Assembly (NCBI GenBank): GCA_002299005.1
Contig: DBMZ01000036.1
Coordinates: forward strand, 1 to 23,225
Direction of reading: 5' to 3'
From: Alphaproteobacteria bacterium UBA685
Lineage (GTDB): Bacteria > Pseudomonadota > Alphaproteobacteria > Puniceispirillales > Puniceispirillaceae
DNA length: 23,225 bases
Position numbers and translations under genes: made by a program. Shown in pieces: positions 1 to 6,740 of the stretch. The notes beneath the pieces are model-generated. The model was given only the letters and a program-made list of their open reading frames with translations, did no database searches and was not told where the DNA came from. Numbering within the stretch: the stretch's first letter is position 1; each line of letters begins with the position of its first letter.

Positions 1-1163
1 GGCGCATTCTGAAAGCCATCAACGCCCACACCCAAAAGCCGCCATGATAAATCAGACCGCAATTCCTTGGTCAGCATTGCGGCGGCAATTTCAAAAATCT
101 CATGCGCCTTATCGGTCGGAGCGGCAATGGTTTTGCGCCGTGAGATTGACTTAAAATTGGCCGATTTTAGCTTCAGATTTATCACATTACCCTGCAAGGC
201 CTGTGCCTTTAACCGGCGCGAAACGCGCAAAGATTGACGCTCCAAGATAGGCATAAGATCATCTGAAGAGCTAAGATTTTCATTGAATGTAGTCTCAGAA
301 GATACTGATTTTGTTTCTCTTTCTGTGGATATCTTTCGGCTATCATGCCCCTTGGCTAGGTTTTGAATAAACAAAGATTGCTTACCAAGCAGTGGCACTA
401 ATTGCTTTAGGTCAGCGGCGACAATATCACCACATGTCCGAAACCCTGCATCTACCAGCCGCCTTGCCGCAGATTTGCCGATGCCATAAATTGTGGAAAC
501 AGGGCGCGGTGCCAACCATGCTTGCGCCTCTGCCCCGTTAAGCACGAAAAAGCCGTTTGGCTTATCTTGATCAGAGGCTAATTTGGCAAGCGACTTATTC
601 GCCGCCAAACCGACCGACACAGTGATACCAATTTCTTCTTCAATCCGCCTTTGCAAGCGCATCAGCATCTCAGCAGGGCTAGCCTTATGCAAAGCCCTCG
701 TCCCCGATAAATCAAGGAATGCCTCATCAATTGATAGCGGCTCCACCAGAGGCGTTAGCGACAACATCATCTGGCGTATTTGCCGGCTGATGGTCACATA
801 ATGGTCCATGCGCGGCCTGACAATCGCGATATGCGGGCAAAGCTTTTTTGCCTGAAAGGTTGGCATGGCAGAGCGCACACCATATTTACGCGCCTCATAA
901 CACGCGGCCGCCACCACGCCCCTTGTCTCGCCGCCCACCATTAGGGGCTTGCCGACAAGTTCGGGATTATCGCGCTTTTCAATTGAGGCGTAAAAGCTGT
1001 CACAATCTATATGCGCGATGGAGAGAGATAGGATTTCATCATCCACCACAAGCCGCCCTGTCTGGCAGTGCGGACACGTCTTTGGGGCCGTCTCTGCGCC
1101 AAGATAACCAGAAGCGTGACAGCTGCGGCATAAAAATGTGAATGAATGTCTTAATTCTGCCAT
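1..1163 (-). CDS. dinB: DNA polymerase IV with N-terminal zinc ribbon (partial, 3' end off the left edge)
   Basis: Error-prone Y-family translesion polymerase. My translation from the ATG at 1163-1161 stays open for 387 codons to the window edge, so the C-terminus is missing. Residues 12-33 hold two CxxC pairs (C12/C15 and C30/C33), a zinc ribbon fused ahead of the polymerase, as is usual for alphaproteobacterial Pol IV. The palm begins at about residue 44 with IAHIDCDSFYASIEKRD (catalytic D53). SIDEAF follows with D146 and E147. Next come a helix-hairpin-helix segment (YGIGKSAARRL) and most of the little-finger domain. No clear Shine-Dalgarno precedes the ATG, but the zinc ribbon supports this start. 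I saw no alphaproteobacterial SOS box (GTTC-N7-GTTC) in the 79 bases between this gene and the divergent YHS gene. Family assignment is secure; regulation is unknown. Confidence 0.95.
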   Translation of the reverse strand, partial: MAELRHSFTFLCRSCHASGYLGAETAPKTCPHCQTGRLVVDDEILSLSIAHIDCDSFYASIEKRDNPELVGKPLMVGGETRGVVAAACYEARKYGVRSAMPTFQAKKLCPHIAIVRPRMDHYVTISRQIRQMMLSLTPLVEPLSIDEAFLDLSGTRALHKASPAEMLMRLQRRIEEEIGITVSVGLAANKSLAKLASDQDKPNGFFVLNGAEAQAWLAPRPVSTIYGIGKSAARRLVDAGFRTCGDIVAADLKQLVPLLGKQSLFIQNLAKGHDSRKISTERETKSVSSETTFNENLSSSDDLMPILERQSLRVSRRLKAQALQGNVINLKLKSANFKSISRRKTIAAPTDKAHEIFEIAAAMLTKELRSDLSWRLLGVGVDGFQNA

Positions 1164-1242
1164 GATAGAAATCTAGCATTAAATTAATGGAGTTTGGAGT
1201 GTTTTTCGTTTGTACCGCAACCAGAAAACAGGAGATGACCTT

Positions 1243-1704
1243 ATGCGTTCTCGTCGCCAATTTATGATCACCGCCACATCAGCGCTTTGCACAGCCACAG
1301 CCTTATATGCCACCCCTGCCCTTGCGGCCAAGGATCCTGTCTATACCAGCTGGGGTGTTGCCATCAAAGGCACCGACCCTGTCGCCTATTTCACAGAAGG
1401 TCGTCCGGTCGAAGGCAGTAAATCTTTCACACATAGCTATGATGGCGCAGAGTTTCGCTTTGCGTCTGCTGAAAATCGGGATTTATTCGCCGCCAATCCA
1501 GAAAAATACGCGCCTCAATATGGCGGTTATTGCGCGTGGGCCGTCTCGCTCGGCTATACGGCTTCAACCGTGCCAGAGGCCTTTACCATTGTCGATGGCA
1601 AGCTCTATTTGAACTATTCGCTGGGCGTGCGCTCGCAATGGGAAGCTGACAGGGACAACCGCATCAGGCTTGGCGACAATAATTGGCCCGCCGTGTTGAA
1701 TTAG
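1243..1704 (+). CDS. Tat-exported YHS-domain protein
   Basis: A 153-residue protein. I chose the ATG at 1243 rather than the in-frame TTG at 1210 because AGGAGA lies about 8 bases upstream and the resulting N-terminus is a textbook export signal. That signal has SRRQFM (residues 3-8, a twin-arginine motif), a hydrophobic stretch and a TPALA cleavage site near residue 28. The mature part carries DPVAYFTEGRPV, FRFASAENRDLF, PEKYAPQYGGYCAW and KLYLNYS, characteristic of the YHS family that also includes selenoprotein members. Here the key position is an ordinary Cys (C97). YHS domains are proposed to bind metal, but the role of this exported subfamily is not established. The gene is divergent from dinB, and its stop overlaps the stop of the convergent FAH-family gene by four bases (TTAG). 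Confidence 0.85.
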   Translation: MRSRRQFMITATSALCTATALYATPALAAKDPVYTSWGVAIKGTDPVAYFTEGRPVEGSKSFTHSYDGAEFRFASAENRDLFAANPEKYAPQYGGYCAWAVSLGYTASTVPEAFTIVDGKLYLNYSLGVRSQWEADRDNRIRLGDNNWPAVLN

Positions 1705-2387
1705 ACAAATTCGACCTCTAACGCGCTGGTGCCGTCAATTGTGGCCTTCAGCCTGTCGCCCACCACAGCAGGGCCAACGCCCTCTGGTGTGCCTGTCAGG
1801 ATGATGTCACCGGCGGTCAGCGTGTAATAGCGCGATAGATGCGCGATTAATTCTGGCACATTATGCACCATTAATGACAGGGTCGAATCCTGCACGATTT
1901 CCTCATTTTTGGTCAGGCAAATGCGTTGTGCGTCAATCGCGCCAAAATCCTCTGCCTTAGTCAGAGATGAGAGGATTGTGCCAGCCTCGCCATCTTTACC
2001 AAGACACCATGGCCGGCGTTTATCTTTGGCGGCGGCTTGCAAATCGCGGCGCGTCATATCAAGCCCCACCCCATAGCCATAAACGCATGAAAGCGCCTCT
2101 TCCACCGCAATATCCGCCCCGCCAGAGCCAAGCGCGACCACAAATTCAACCTCATGATGATAGTCATCTGTGCCAGCCGGATAGGCAACCGTGCCACCCA
2201 GAGAGACGTTCGCAGGGCTGGTGGTGAAATAGAAAGGCGCGGTTCTGTCCACCTCATTCCCCATCTCAGCGGCATGAGCGGCATAGTTGCGCCCGACGCA
2301 GAAAATACGGTTAATCGGAAAGTCTGCACGCTCACCGATGATGGGCACGGTGATGGCTGGTGCCAAATCAAAAATAGTCTCAGACAT
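1701..2387 (-). CDS. Fumarylacetoacetate hydrolase-family protein
   Basis: A 228-residue enzyme of the FAH superfamily, which cleaves or decarboxylates diketo-acid intermediates of aromatic-compound degradation using a divalent metal. I start it at the ATG at 2387-2385. A longer frame opens at 2495 but would run into yaaA, and a strong purine tract (AA followed by seven G) sits six bases before this ATG. Visible motifs are FCVGRNYAAHAAEMG (about 29-43), HHEVEFVVALG with likely metal ligands E79 and E81, GVGLDMTRRD with D110, and TGTPEGVGP near the C-terminus. The segment after GKDGE departs from the common K-x-FD-x-x-AP-x-GP wording, so substrate cannot be inferred. It follows yaaA by 25 bases on the same strand and is probably co-transcribed with it. 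Fumarylpyruvate or acylpyruvate hydrolase are alternatives. Confidence 0.88.
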   Translation of the reverse strand: MSETIFDLAPAITVPIIGERADFPINRIFCVGRNYAAHAAEMGNEVDRTAPFYFTTSPANVSLGGTVAYPAGTDDYHHEVEFVVALGSGGADIAVEEALSCVYGYGVGLDMTRRDLQAAAKDKRRPWCLGKDGEAGTILSSLTKAEDFGAIDAQRICLTKNEEIVQDSTLSLMVHNVPELIAHLSRYYTLTAGDIILTGTPEGVGPAVVGDRLKATIDGTSALEVEFV

Positions 2388-2393
2388 AGTATA

Positions 2394-2402
2394 CCCCCCC
2401 TT
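2394..2402 (-). promoter_or_regulatory. Shine-Dalgarno inside a G7 homopolymer
   Basis: On the minus strand the ribosome-binding site of the FAH-family gene is AA followed by seven consecutive G, ending six bases before the ATG. This decides the start at 2387. The homopolymer is a possible slippage site that would change the spacing to the start codon. Confidence 0.6.
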
Positions 2403-2412
2403 ATGCGGCTTG

Positions 2413-3189
2413 TTATGCGGCTGGATAATCGCGCATGAACAGCATCTCGCCCTCACTAGACCCATCCGGCTCAAAGCGATAGCCGCCAAGGTCAAAATTG
2501 GCTAAATCGGCGGGGTTTGTGACTTCATTTTGGATGATATAGCGAGCCATTGCGCCACGTGCTTTCTTGGCAAAGAAGCTGACGATTTTGGCCTGCCCAT
2601 CTTTGATTTCTTTGAACACAGGCGTGATAATTGGCAGGTTCAGCACAGACCGGTCAACCGCGCCGAAATATTCGTTCGAGGCACAATTCACGAGCGCCTT
2701 TGCCCCTGTTTGTGCCGCCGCCTTATTCAGCGCGTCTGCGATATCACCGCCCCAATAATCATAGAGCGATTTGCCCTTGGGCGTGGCAAGCTTGCTGCCC
2801 ATCTCAAGGCGGTATGGTTCAATCGCATCAAGCGGGCGCAGGACGCCATAAAGGCCAGACAGAATGCGCAAATGATCTTGGGCAAACGCCACCTCATGGG
2901 CTTGCAGGCTATCTGCCTCTAGCCCTTGATAGGTATCGCCAGCAAAGGCAAAAGCCGCGGGTTTTGTGTCTTGCGCCCCAAAGGCGGCAAAGCGTGTCGC
3001 GTTCAAGGTGGCAAGCTTGGGGCTGATAGACATCAGCTTGGCCAATTGCGCCTCTGACAGCGCGCCTGCGATTGTCGCCAGCTCTTCTGCGCGGTCGCCA
3101 AAATCAGGCACACTCGCCCCCATCTCAGCCGCCACACCAGCAGGCGCCGCCATATCCAACTTCTTCGCAGGGGAAACAACCACAATCAT
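2413..3189 (-). CDS. yaaA: Peroxide stress protein YaaA (DUF328)
   Basis: A 258-residue protein, the same length as the E. coli homologue. YaaA limits intracellular iron and oxidative damage during peroxide stress and binds DNA; its precise biochemistry is only partly known. Start at 3189: the N-terminus MIVVVSPAKKLD is the family's signature opening and GGAGA lies just upstream, while 41 further in-frame codons reach into a G-rich, low-complexity tract and are unlikely to be translated. Other family landmarks are FAGDTYQGLEADSL, ILSGLYGVLRPLDAIEPYRL, LVNCASNEYFGAVD and FFAKKARGAMARYI. It is the first gene of a two-gene minus-strand unit with the FAH-family enzyme. The AT-rich accessory segment begins on its 5' side. 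No OxyR-type site was identified by eye. Confidence 0.96.
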   Translation of the reverse strand: MIVVVSPAKKLDMAAPAGVAAEMGASVPDFGDRAEELATIAGALSEAQLAKLMSISPKLATLNATRFAAFGAQDTKPAAFAFAGDTYQGLEADSLQAHEVAFAQDHLRILSGLYGVLRPLDAIEPYRLEMGSKLATPKGKSLYDYWGGDIADALNKAAAQTGAKALVNCASNEYFGAVDRSVLNLPIITPVFKEIKDGQAKIVSFFAKKARGAMARYIIQNEVTNPADLANFDLGGYRFEPDGSSEGEMLFMRDYPAA

Positions 3190-3250
3190 CGCACAATCTC
3201 CGTCAGGTTTGATGAGAATAATGTAGTGCGTAGAACGCCAAAAAGCGAGA

Positions 3251-3284
3251 GGGGGTTTGGGGAAAATTTTGTGGGGGTTGGGGG
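3251..3284 (+). other. G-tract run with G-quadruplex potential
   Basis: Four runs of 4-5 G lie on the plus strand at 3251-3255, 3259-3262, 3273-3277 and 3280-3284, separated by 3, 10 and 2 bases. The middle loop is longer than the usual 7-base limit. The tract lies in the yaaA 5' region, at the edge of the AT-rich segment. Structure is predicted only. Confidence 0.4.
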
Positions 3285-3372
3285 CTTGAAGAAAAACGTT
3301 AATTGCAAACAAGTTGTTAAGAGGGAGCGGGCTTGTTGTCTTTAAAGAGTCTCAAAACTGGATAAAAATTCG

Positions 3373-4074
3373 ATGAAATATATCTTATGGGCTAGGGAAG
3401 AATTAATTTTAGTCCTTAGTTTATACTTTGAACATCATAACAAAGTTAGCGCAATTCCAGATAGCACAATAGATGAATATTCAAAAATCTGTAGAGCAAT
3501 GCACCCGACTAACGCCTCTAAGAACCCTAAATTTAGAAGCGCTAAAAGTATTAGAGCAAGATTGTATAATTTTCAAAGCTGTGACCCTAGCTGGATTGAA
3601 AGAGGCCATAAAGGCTTGCAGGCCGGTTCAGCAGTAAATTTCAAGAATATATGGGACGAATTTTATAAAAACCCCGATGAAGTGGTAACCTTGGCTGGAG
3701 AAATTAAAGATGCTCTCAAGGCATCTCCCAGATACCAAACAAACACAGCTAATGATTCTATTTTTGAGGGGCAGAGAGTTCTAAGGATACATCAATCAAG
3801 GGAGCGCAAACCACAACGACAAAAGAAGATAAACTCTTTTATCACCACTCATGGCTATTTGTTTTGCGAATGTTGCGGAACGACAGGTGAACGATACGAG
3901 AAGAGCATTAGGGAAAGCATTTTTGAAGTGCATCATGACATCCCTTTGGCACTGGCTTCTAATCAGGTTGAAACTAAAATAGAAGATCTTTCAATACTTT
4001 GCGCCAGCTGTCACAAAGCCATTCATGGGTATGAGGAAGTTCCATCTGTTGATGAAATGAAGGAGCAATTTTAG
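3373..4074 (+). CDS. McrA-like HNH endonuclease
   Basis: A 233-residue putative restriction-type nuclease. The C-terminal part is a zinc-braced HNH (beta-beta-alpha metal) fold: C165-x-x-C168 in FCECCG, the catalytic pair H187-H188 in EVHHDIPL, and C210-x-x-C213-H214 with H218 in LCASCHKAIH. The linker GQRVLRIHQSRERKPQRQKK (133-152) matches the run that precedes the HNH domain in the COG1403-type family. The N-terminal part opens with LWAREELILVLSLYF (5-19), followed by a conserved SIRARLYNF segment (59-67). This layout is common in solitary modification-dependent or cognate-less HNH restriction enzymes, where the N-terminal part probably recognises DNA. All catalytic and zinc residues look intact. 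Composition is far more AT-rich than the core (18 of 60 bases are G/C in 3421-3480) and no methyltransferase is adjacent, both suggesting transfer. The ribosome-binding site is weak. Confidence 0.85.
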   Translation: MKYILWAREELILVLSLYFEHHNKVSAIPDSTIDEYSKICRAMHPTNASKNPKFRSAKSIRARLYNFQSCDPSWIERGHKGLQAGSAVNFKNIWDEFYKNPDEVVTLAGEIKDALKASPRYQTNTANDSIFEGQRVLRIHQSRERKPQRQKKINSFITTHGYLFCECCGTTGERYEKSIRESIFEVHHDIPLALASNQVETKIEDLSILCASCHKAIHGYEEVPSVDEMKEQF

Positions 4075-4231
4075 CTATGTACGCACAAAGAACAAAAATG
4101 ACCTTGGTGGGTGCTAAAGCTTATTTTACCCTTGAACAACAATATTTGCATCTTTGCATGTTTATGGCCACAAGATAGTTTTGGCTTCTGCAGATATCAG
4201 GGTTCAACTTGATTAGCTCAAAGGAGCGAAC

Positions 4232-4651
4232 ATGCCTACCAAAAATTACACACTAGAGTTTAGAGGTTACTGGCGATTTGCGAATTTATACAGCATTCCA
4301 AACGAGGCTGGTATATATTGTACCTACACGTGCACCTACAACGAAAAAGGTGATACCGTTAGCATAGACAAACTAATATATATCGGTGAGGCAAAATTAG
4401 TTCATGATAGAATCGTAAATCATGAACACATGCCAGTTTGGGACTTGCGACTAAGCGGTAGTCAAGAACTGTGTTTTTCATTTGCCCCAATATTGCATGA
4501 AAGCGACAGAAAACGAGCCGAGGCGGCTTTAATTTATGCACATAAGCCCCCTTTAAACAAGAAATACGTATATAGGTTTCCATTTGAAAGAACAATAGTT
4601 GCTGTATATGGGAAATGCGAAAAACTTTCACAGAGTGATGTTAATCCATAG
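4232..4651 (+). CDS. Stand-alone GIY-YIG nuclease-family protein
   Basis: A 139-residue protein consisting of little more than a GIY-YIG domain. It starts at the ATG at 4232, behind AAGGAG with good spacing. Signature residues are G27-I28-Y29 (AGIYCTY), Y50-I51-G52 (LIYIGEA), R60 and H64 in the helix after YIG, E97 as the metal-binding Glu in RAEAALIY, and N109 in HKPPLN. All positions expected for catalysis are therefore present. Between GIY and YIG is a longer than minimal insertion (about 20 residues) and the C-terminus carries FPFERT. I recognise this as a recurring small, orphan GIY-YIG family but not one with an established function. It could be a restriction-type nuclease, a homing or repair nuclease, or a defence effector. 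It lies 157 bases after the HNH gene in the same AT-rich segment, so a separate promoter is possible. Confidence 0.82.
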   Translation: MPTKNYTLEFRGYWRFANLYSIPNEAGIYCTYTCTYNEKGDTVSIDKLIYIGEAKLVHDRIVNHEHMPVWDLRLSGSQELCFSFAPILHESDRKRAEAALIYAHKPPLNKKYVYRFPFERTIVAVYGKCEKLSQSDVNP

Positions 4652-4964
4652 GGTTTTTATATTTTAAATACGGCTGTCCGATGCGTCACCAAATAGGTCG
4701 CTGGACTTTAGATAAATCCATCGCCCACTAACACCCCCCCACCCTCTAAGCCTATCAAAACAAAAGCTTAATCCTCGCTAGAGAACGCTTCCAGAATTTG
4801 CGCATTCACAGCCTTAATAACCGCAGAACGGCCAGCAGCGGGAATGTCTCCATTTGCCCTTTTTATACTTTTCAAAACAACGCGTATTAATGTTTCATTT
4901 ACCATTCACTGCTAGCCTATGGCTGAGTTGCAAGAGAGTCGTTTGCTAGGAAAGGGGTCGGCCA
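4652..4964. other. Non-coding stretch between the GIY-YIG and VOC genes
   Basis: These 313 bases hold a C7 run (4734-4740) and, on the minus strand, a 45-codon frame that may be a gene remnant (listed separately). I see no hairpin followed by a T run and no convincing promoter. The GGAAAGGGG ribosome-binding site of the next gene lies at its right end. Confidence 0.5.
4768..4905 (-). pseudogene. Possible gene remnant or small protein, 45 residues
   Basis: A minus-strand frame from the ATG at 4905-4903 to the TAA at 4770-4768. The C-terminal half (from GDIPAAGRSAVIKAVN through the acidic end FSSED) looks protein-like: helical, alternating hydrophobic and charged residues, with the codon style of the core genome rather than of the AT-rich neighbours. 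The frame is closed immediately upstream by TGA and TAG, and I see no Shine-Dalgarno. It may be the C-terminal stub of a host gene cut off when the accessory segment arrived, or a genuine small protein. I do not recognise the family. Confidence 0.3.
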
Positions 4965-5369
4965 TTGGCGAAGAATGAGCGCGAAATGGTTCAAATCGAA
5001 CTATATACCGAACATCTTGATGAGTATGCGGCGCTCTTCTCGAAGCTGTTTAGCTTTTCATTGATCGAAGACCATCATGGCTGGCGACAGCTAAGGCATC
5101 CGTCTTACTTCGACATCATGCTATTCTCTCCCTCAAAGAATAAAGCCAGCGAAAGCCATTGGGAGCTACCAGAGCCAGGCACAGGTGGTAAGGGCATTGA
5201 GATCGTCATCTGCGTGCCAGAATTGGGCAATATCAGAGACGAAATTGCGGATAGTGGCTTCGAATGCTCTGAAGTGCGGCACCCGCCTTGGGGGAGTGTT
5301 GAGTTCTTGTTCAGACTAAAAGAGGGCTATCTGATCCGGGTCAAACAACCGCGTGAATTCAGGCAATGA
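4965..5369 (+). CDS. VOC superfamily (glyoxalase/bleomycin-resistance fold) protein
   Basis: A 134-residue protein. I favour the TTG start at 4965 because GGAAAGGGG lies about seven bases upstream; an ATG at 4986 (residue 8) is the alternative. The layout resembles one VOC module: an opening beta strand with MVQIELYTEHLDEYAALFSKLF (written here only for its first residues, 8-29), the strand HPSYFDIMLFSPS, then a second half with GIEIVICVPELGNIRDEI, HPPWGSVEFLFRLKEGYLI and a closing RVKQP. Such proteins bind metal and act on small molecules or sequester drugs; the substrate is unknown. The PWG-x(n)-F/Y ending strand is typical of this superfamily. Composition is closer to the core genome than that of the two nuclease genes upstream. 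Assignment rests on fold-like pattern only. Confidence 0.55.
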   Translation: MAKNEREMVQIELYTEHLDEYAALFSKLFSFSLIEDHHGWRQLRHPSYFDIMLFSPSKNKASESHWELPEPGTGGKGIEIVICVPELGNIRDEIADSGFECSEVRHPPWGSVEFLFRLKEGYLIRVKQPREFRQ

Positions 5370-5463
5370 CGGACCGCGCACCTATCCTCTAGGCTGTGAT
5401 CATGGAAACAAGAACCAGCAAAGTCTATCGGTATAAACAGCTTTAAAAAATAGTGAGAAAAAG

Positions 5464-5555
5464 TGGCGGAGGGGAAGGGATTCGAACCCCCGAAAGGAAT
5501 TTCTTCCTTTAACGATTTAGCAAACCGCCGCCTTCAGCCACTCGGCCACCCCTCC
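5464..5555 (-). tRNA. tRNA-Ser (anticodon GCU)
   Basis: On the minus strand the molecule starts GGAGGGG (5555-5549), pairing with CCCCTCC (5474-5468), followed by discriminator G and an encoded CCA (5466-5464). A GGCCGAGTGGCTGAAGGC D-arm, the anticodon loop with GCT (5521-5519), and a T-arm with GGTTCGAATCC are present. The long variable arm (AAAGGAA pairing with TTCCTTT) identifies a class II serine tRNA. It reads AGC/AGU codons. A run of T follows the 3' end on the minus strand and may end transcription. The AT-rich nuclease segment lies on its 3' side, where tRNA-targeting elements usually integrate. Confidence 0.96.
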
Positions 5556-5608
5556 GCAAAGGGTCAATCGTGAAGTGGGCAAAAATGCCCCACGGCGTAT
5601 GCACCCCC

Positions 5609-5637
5609 TTCTTAAAAGGGGTCATAAATTTTGTCAA
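5609..5637 (-). promoter_or_regulatory. Candidate promoter of tRNA-Ser
   Basis: On the minus strand a perfect TTGACA (5637-5632) is followed after exactly 17 bases by TAAGAA (5614-5609), then a GC-rich discriminator as expected for a stable-RNA promoter. The tRNA 5' end is about 53 bases downstream. The -10 element is weak (three of six consensus bases). Confidence 0.45.
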
Positions 5638-5647
5638 ATCCAAAAGG

Positions 5648-5667
5648 CCGCCCTTAAGCGGTTTTTT
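5648..5667 (+). terminator. Short hairpin plus T6, plus strand
   Basis: CCGC (5648-5651), a six-base loop, GCGG (5658-5661), then six T (5662-5667), with AAAA just before the stem able to pair with the T run. It would stop plus-strand transcription coming from the VOC gene across the antisense side of the tRNA, before lysR. The stem is only four GC pairs, so strength is doubtful. Confidence 0.45.
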
Positions 5668-5787
5668 GCCATAAAACCCCCTCCCCACCATCACAACCTG
5701 CGCAAGCTATCTAGTCTTTGTGCCCGCTGTCATGTTATAAACGCGGAAAGTAAGCCTGTTACCACTAGAAAAGCAGATAGAAGTTTT

Positions 5788-6732
5788 ATGGATCAGTTAA
5801 CCTCAATGCGCGTCTTTAATGCCATCGTGACCTATGACTCATTTCGTCTCGCCGCCGATCATCTTGATATGGCGCCCTCGGTGGTCTCCAAACATCTATC
5901 ATCGCTCGAAAGCCATCTAGGCGCCCTTTTGATTGAGCGTACAACGCGCAAATTAAAACTGACCGAAGTTGGCCAAAATTACCTTGAGAAATGCCAACGT
6001 ATCTTGAATGAAATTGACGAGGCTGAGGCGGAAATATCCTCTGCCACTCATCAAATCAGAGGCCTGTTGCGCGTTCAATGTGCGGCTGGTTTTGCGCATC
6101 GTCACATCGCGCCTCATTTGCCGAAATTCAAGCGTAAACATAGGCGCCTGACAATTGATTTGCTGGCCTCTGACAGGCCGCATGACCGTAACTCAGAGGT
6201 CGATGTATCAATTGAGATTGCTGAGCCTGGCAATGTGGCAGGCCTCGAATATAGACGTCTTGCGCCTAATCGCAGACGCCTTGTCGCCTCGCCGCATTAT
6301 CTTGAGCTATTCTCGATGCCGCAAGAACCTGCCGAGCTAAACCGTCACCAGCTTATCACCCATAGCGCGGGCCATTATTCGAATGAATGGCACTTTCACA
6401 ATAAGGATGGGTCGAAATTCACCTTCCGTGCAAATGGCCAGATGCGGTTTGATAATGGGGATACGATGATGCGTGCCGCGCTCAATGATGGCGGGCTGGC
6501 AATGTTACCATCCTACATCGTCTCTAGCCGTGTACAGGTCGGGCTACTGACCTCTGTGATGGAAGATTTAATCGAAGAAGATGTGCCCATTATAGCTGTC
6601 TATAATGCGAACAGCTATCGCAAGCCTAAGATCGAAGCCTTCTTAGACTTCCTAGTGGCTGAATTTGGCGAAGTGCCCTATTGGGAAAAAGAGGCGGCAG
6701 ATGGCGATGCCGCTCTGCGCGCCTCTCTCTAA
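5788..6732 (+). CDS. LysR-family transcriptional regulator
   Basis: A 314-residue regulator. The ATG at 5788 gives the standard LysR opening MDQLTSMRVFNAIVTYDSF; the frame is open further upstream but crosses the tRNA promoter region and encodes low-quality sequence. Residues 1-60 form the winged helix-turn-helix (LAADHLDMAPSVVSKHLSSLE as recognition region, then ERTTRKLKLTEVG). A coiled linker helix follows, then the periplasmic-binding-like effector domain from about residue 90 (LRVQCAAGFAHRHIAPHLPKF). It resembles the group of short-linker regulators often annotated as DhaM- or PtxR-like, but the effector cannot be inferred. It converges on gatB with eight bases between the stops. No divergent target gene is adjacent, so the regulon is unknown. 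Shine-Dalgarno is weak. Confidence 0.9.
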   Translation: MDQLTSMRVFNAIVTYDSFRLAADHLDMAPSVVSKHLSSLESHLGALLIERTTRKLKLTEVGQNYLEKCQRILNEIDEAEAEISSATHQIRGLLRVQCAAGFAHRHIAPHLPKFKRKHRRLTIDLLASDRPHDRNSEVDVSIEIAEPGNVAGLEYRRLAPNRRRLVASPHYLELFSMPQEPAELNRHQLITHSAGHYSNEWHFHNKDGSKFTFRANGQMRFDNGDTMMRAALNDGGLAMLPSYIVSSRVQVGLLTSVMEDLIEEDVPIIAVYNANSYRKPKIEAFLDFLVAEFGEVPYWEKEAADGDAALRASL

Positions 6733-6740
6733 CAGGTTTT

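Noticed and set aside
1164..1242. LexA/SOS box upstream of dinB
   Set aside because: No GTTC-N7-GTTC or E. coli-type CTG-N10-CAG site was found by eye.
2530..3026. Two overlapping open frames of about 130 codons on the plus strand
   Set aside because: Both are antisense to yaaA, which is unmistakable on the minus strand.
3190..5470. Attachment-site duplication of the tRNA-Ser 3' end, expected if the nuclease segment came by tRNA-targeted integration
   Set aside because: I compared the 3' part of the tRNA (TTCGAACCCC region and GGAGGGG stem) with the left edge near 3230-3330 and with 4700-4760 and found only unrelated G- or C-rich tracts. No integrase is present either.
5605..5621. CCCCTT/AAGGGG hairpin left of lysR
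   Set aside because: A real six-pair inverted repeat, but without a T run on either strand, and it overlaps the candidate tRNA promoter; no function can be supported.
5509..5694. 61-codon minus-strand frame over the tRNA
   Set aside because: Overlaps the tRNA-Ser gene and its candidate promoter, and has no protein-like features.
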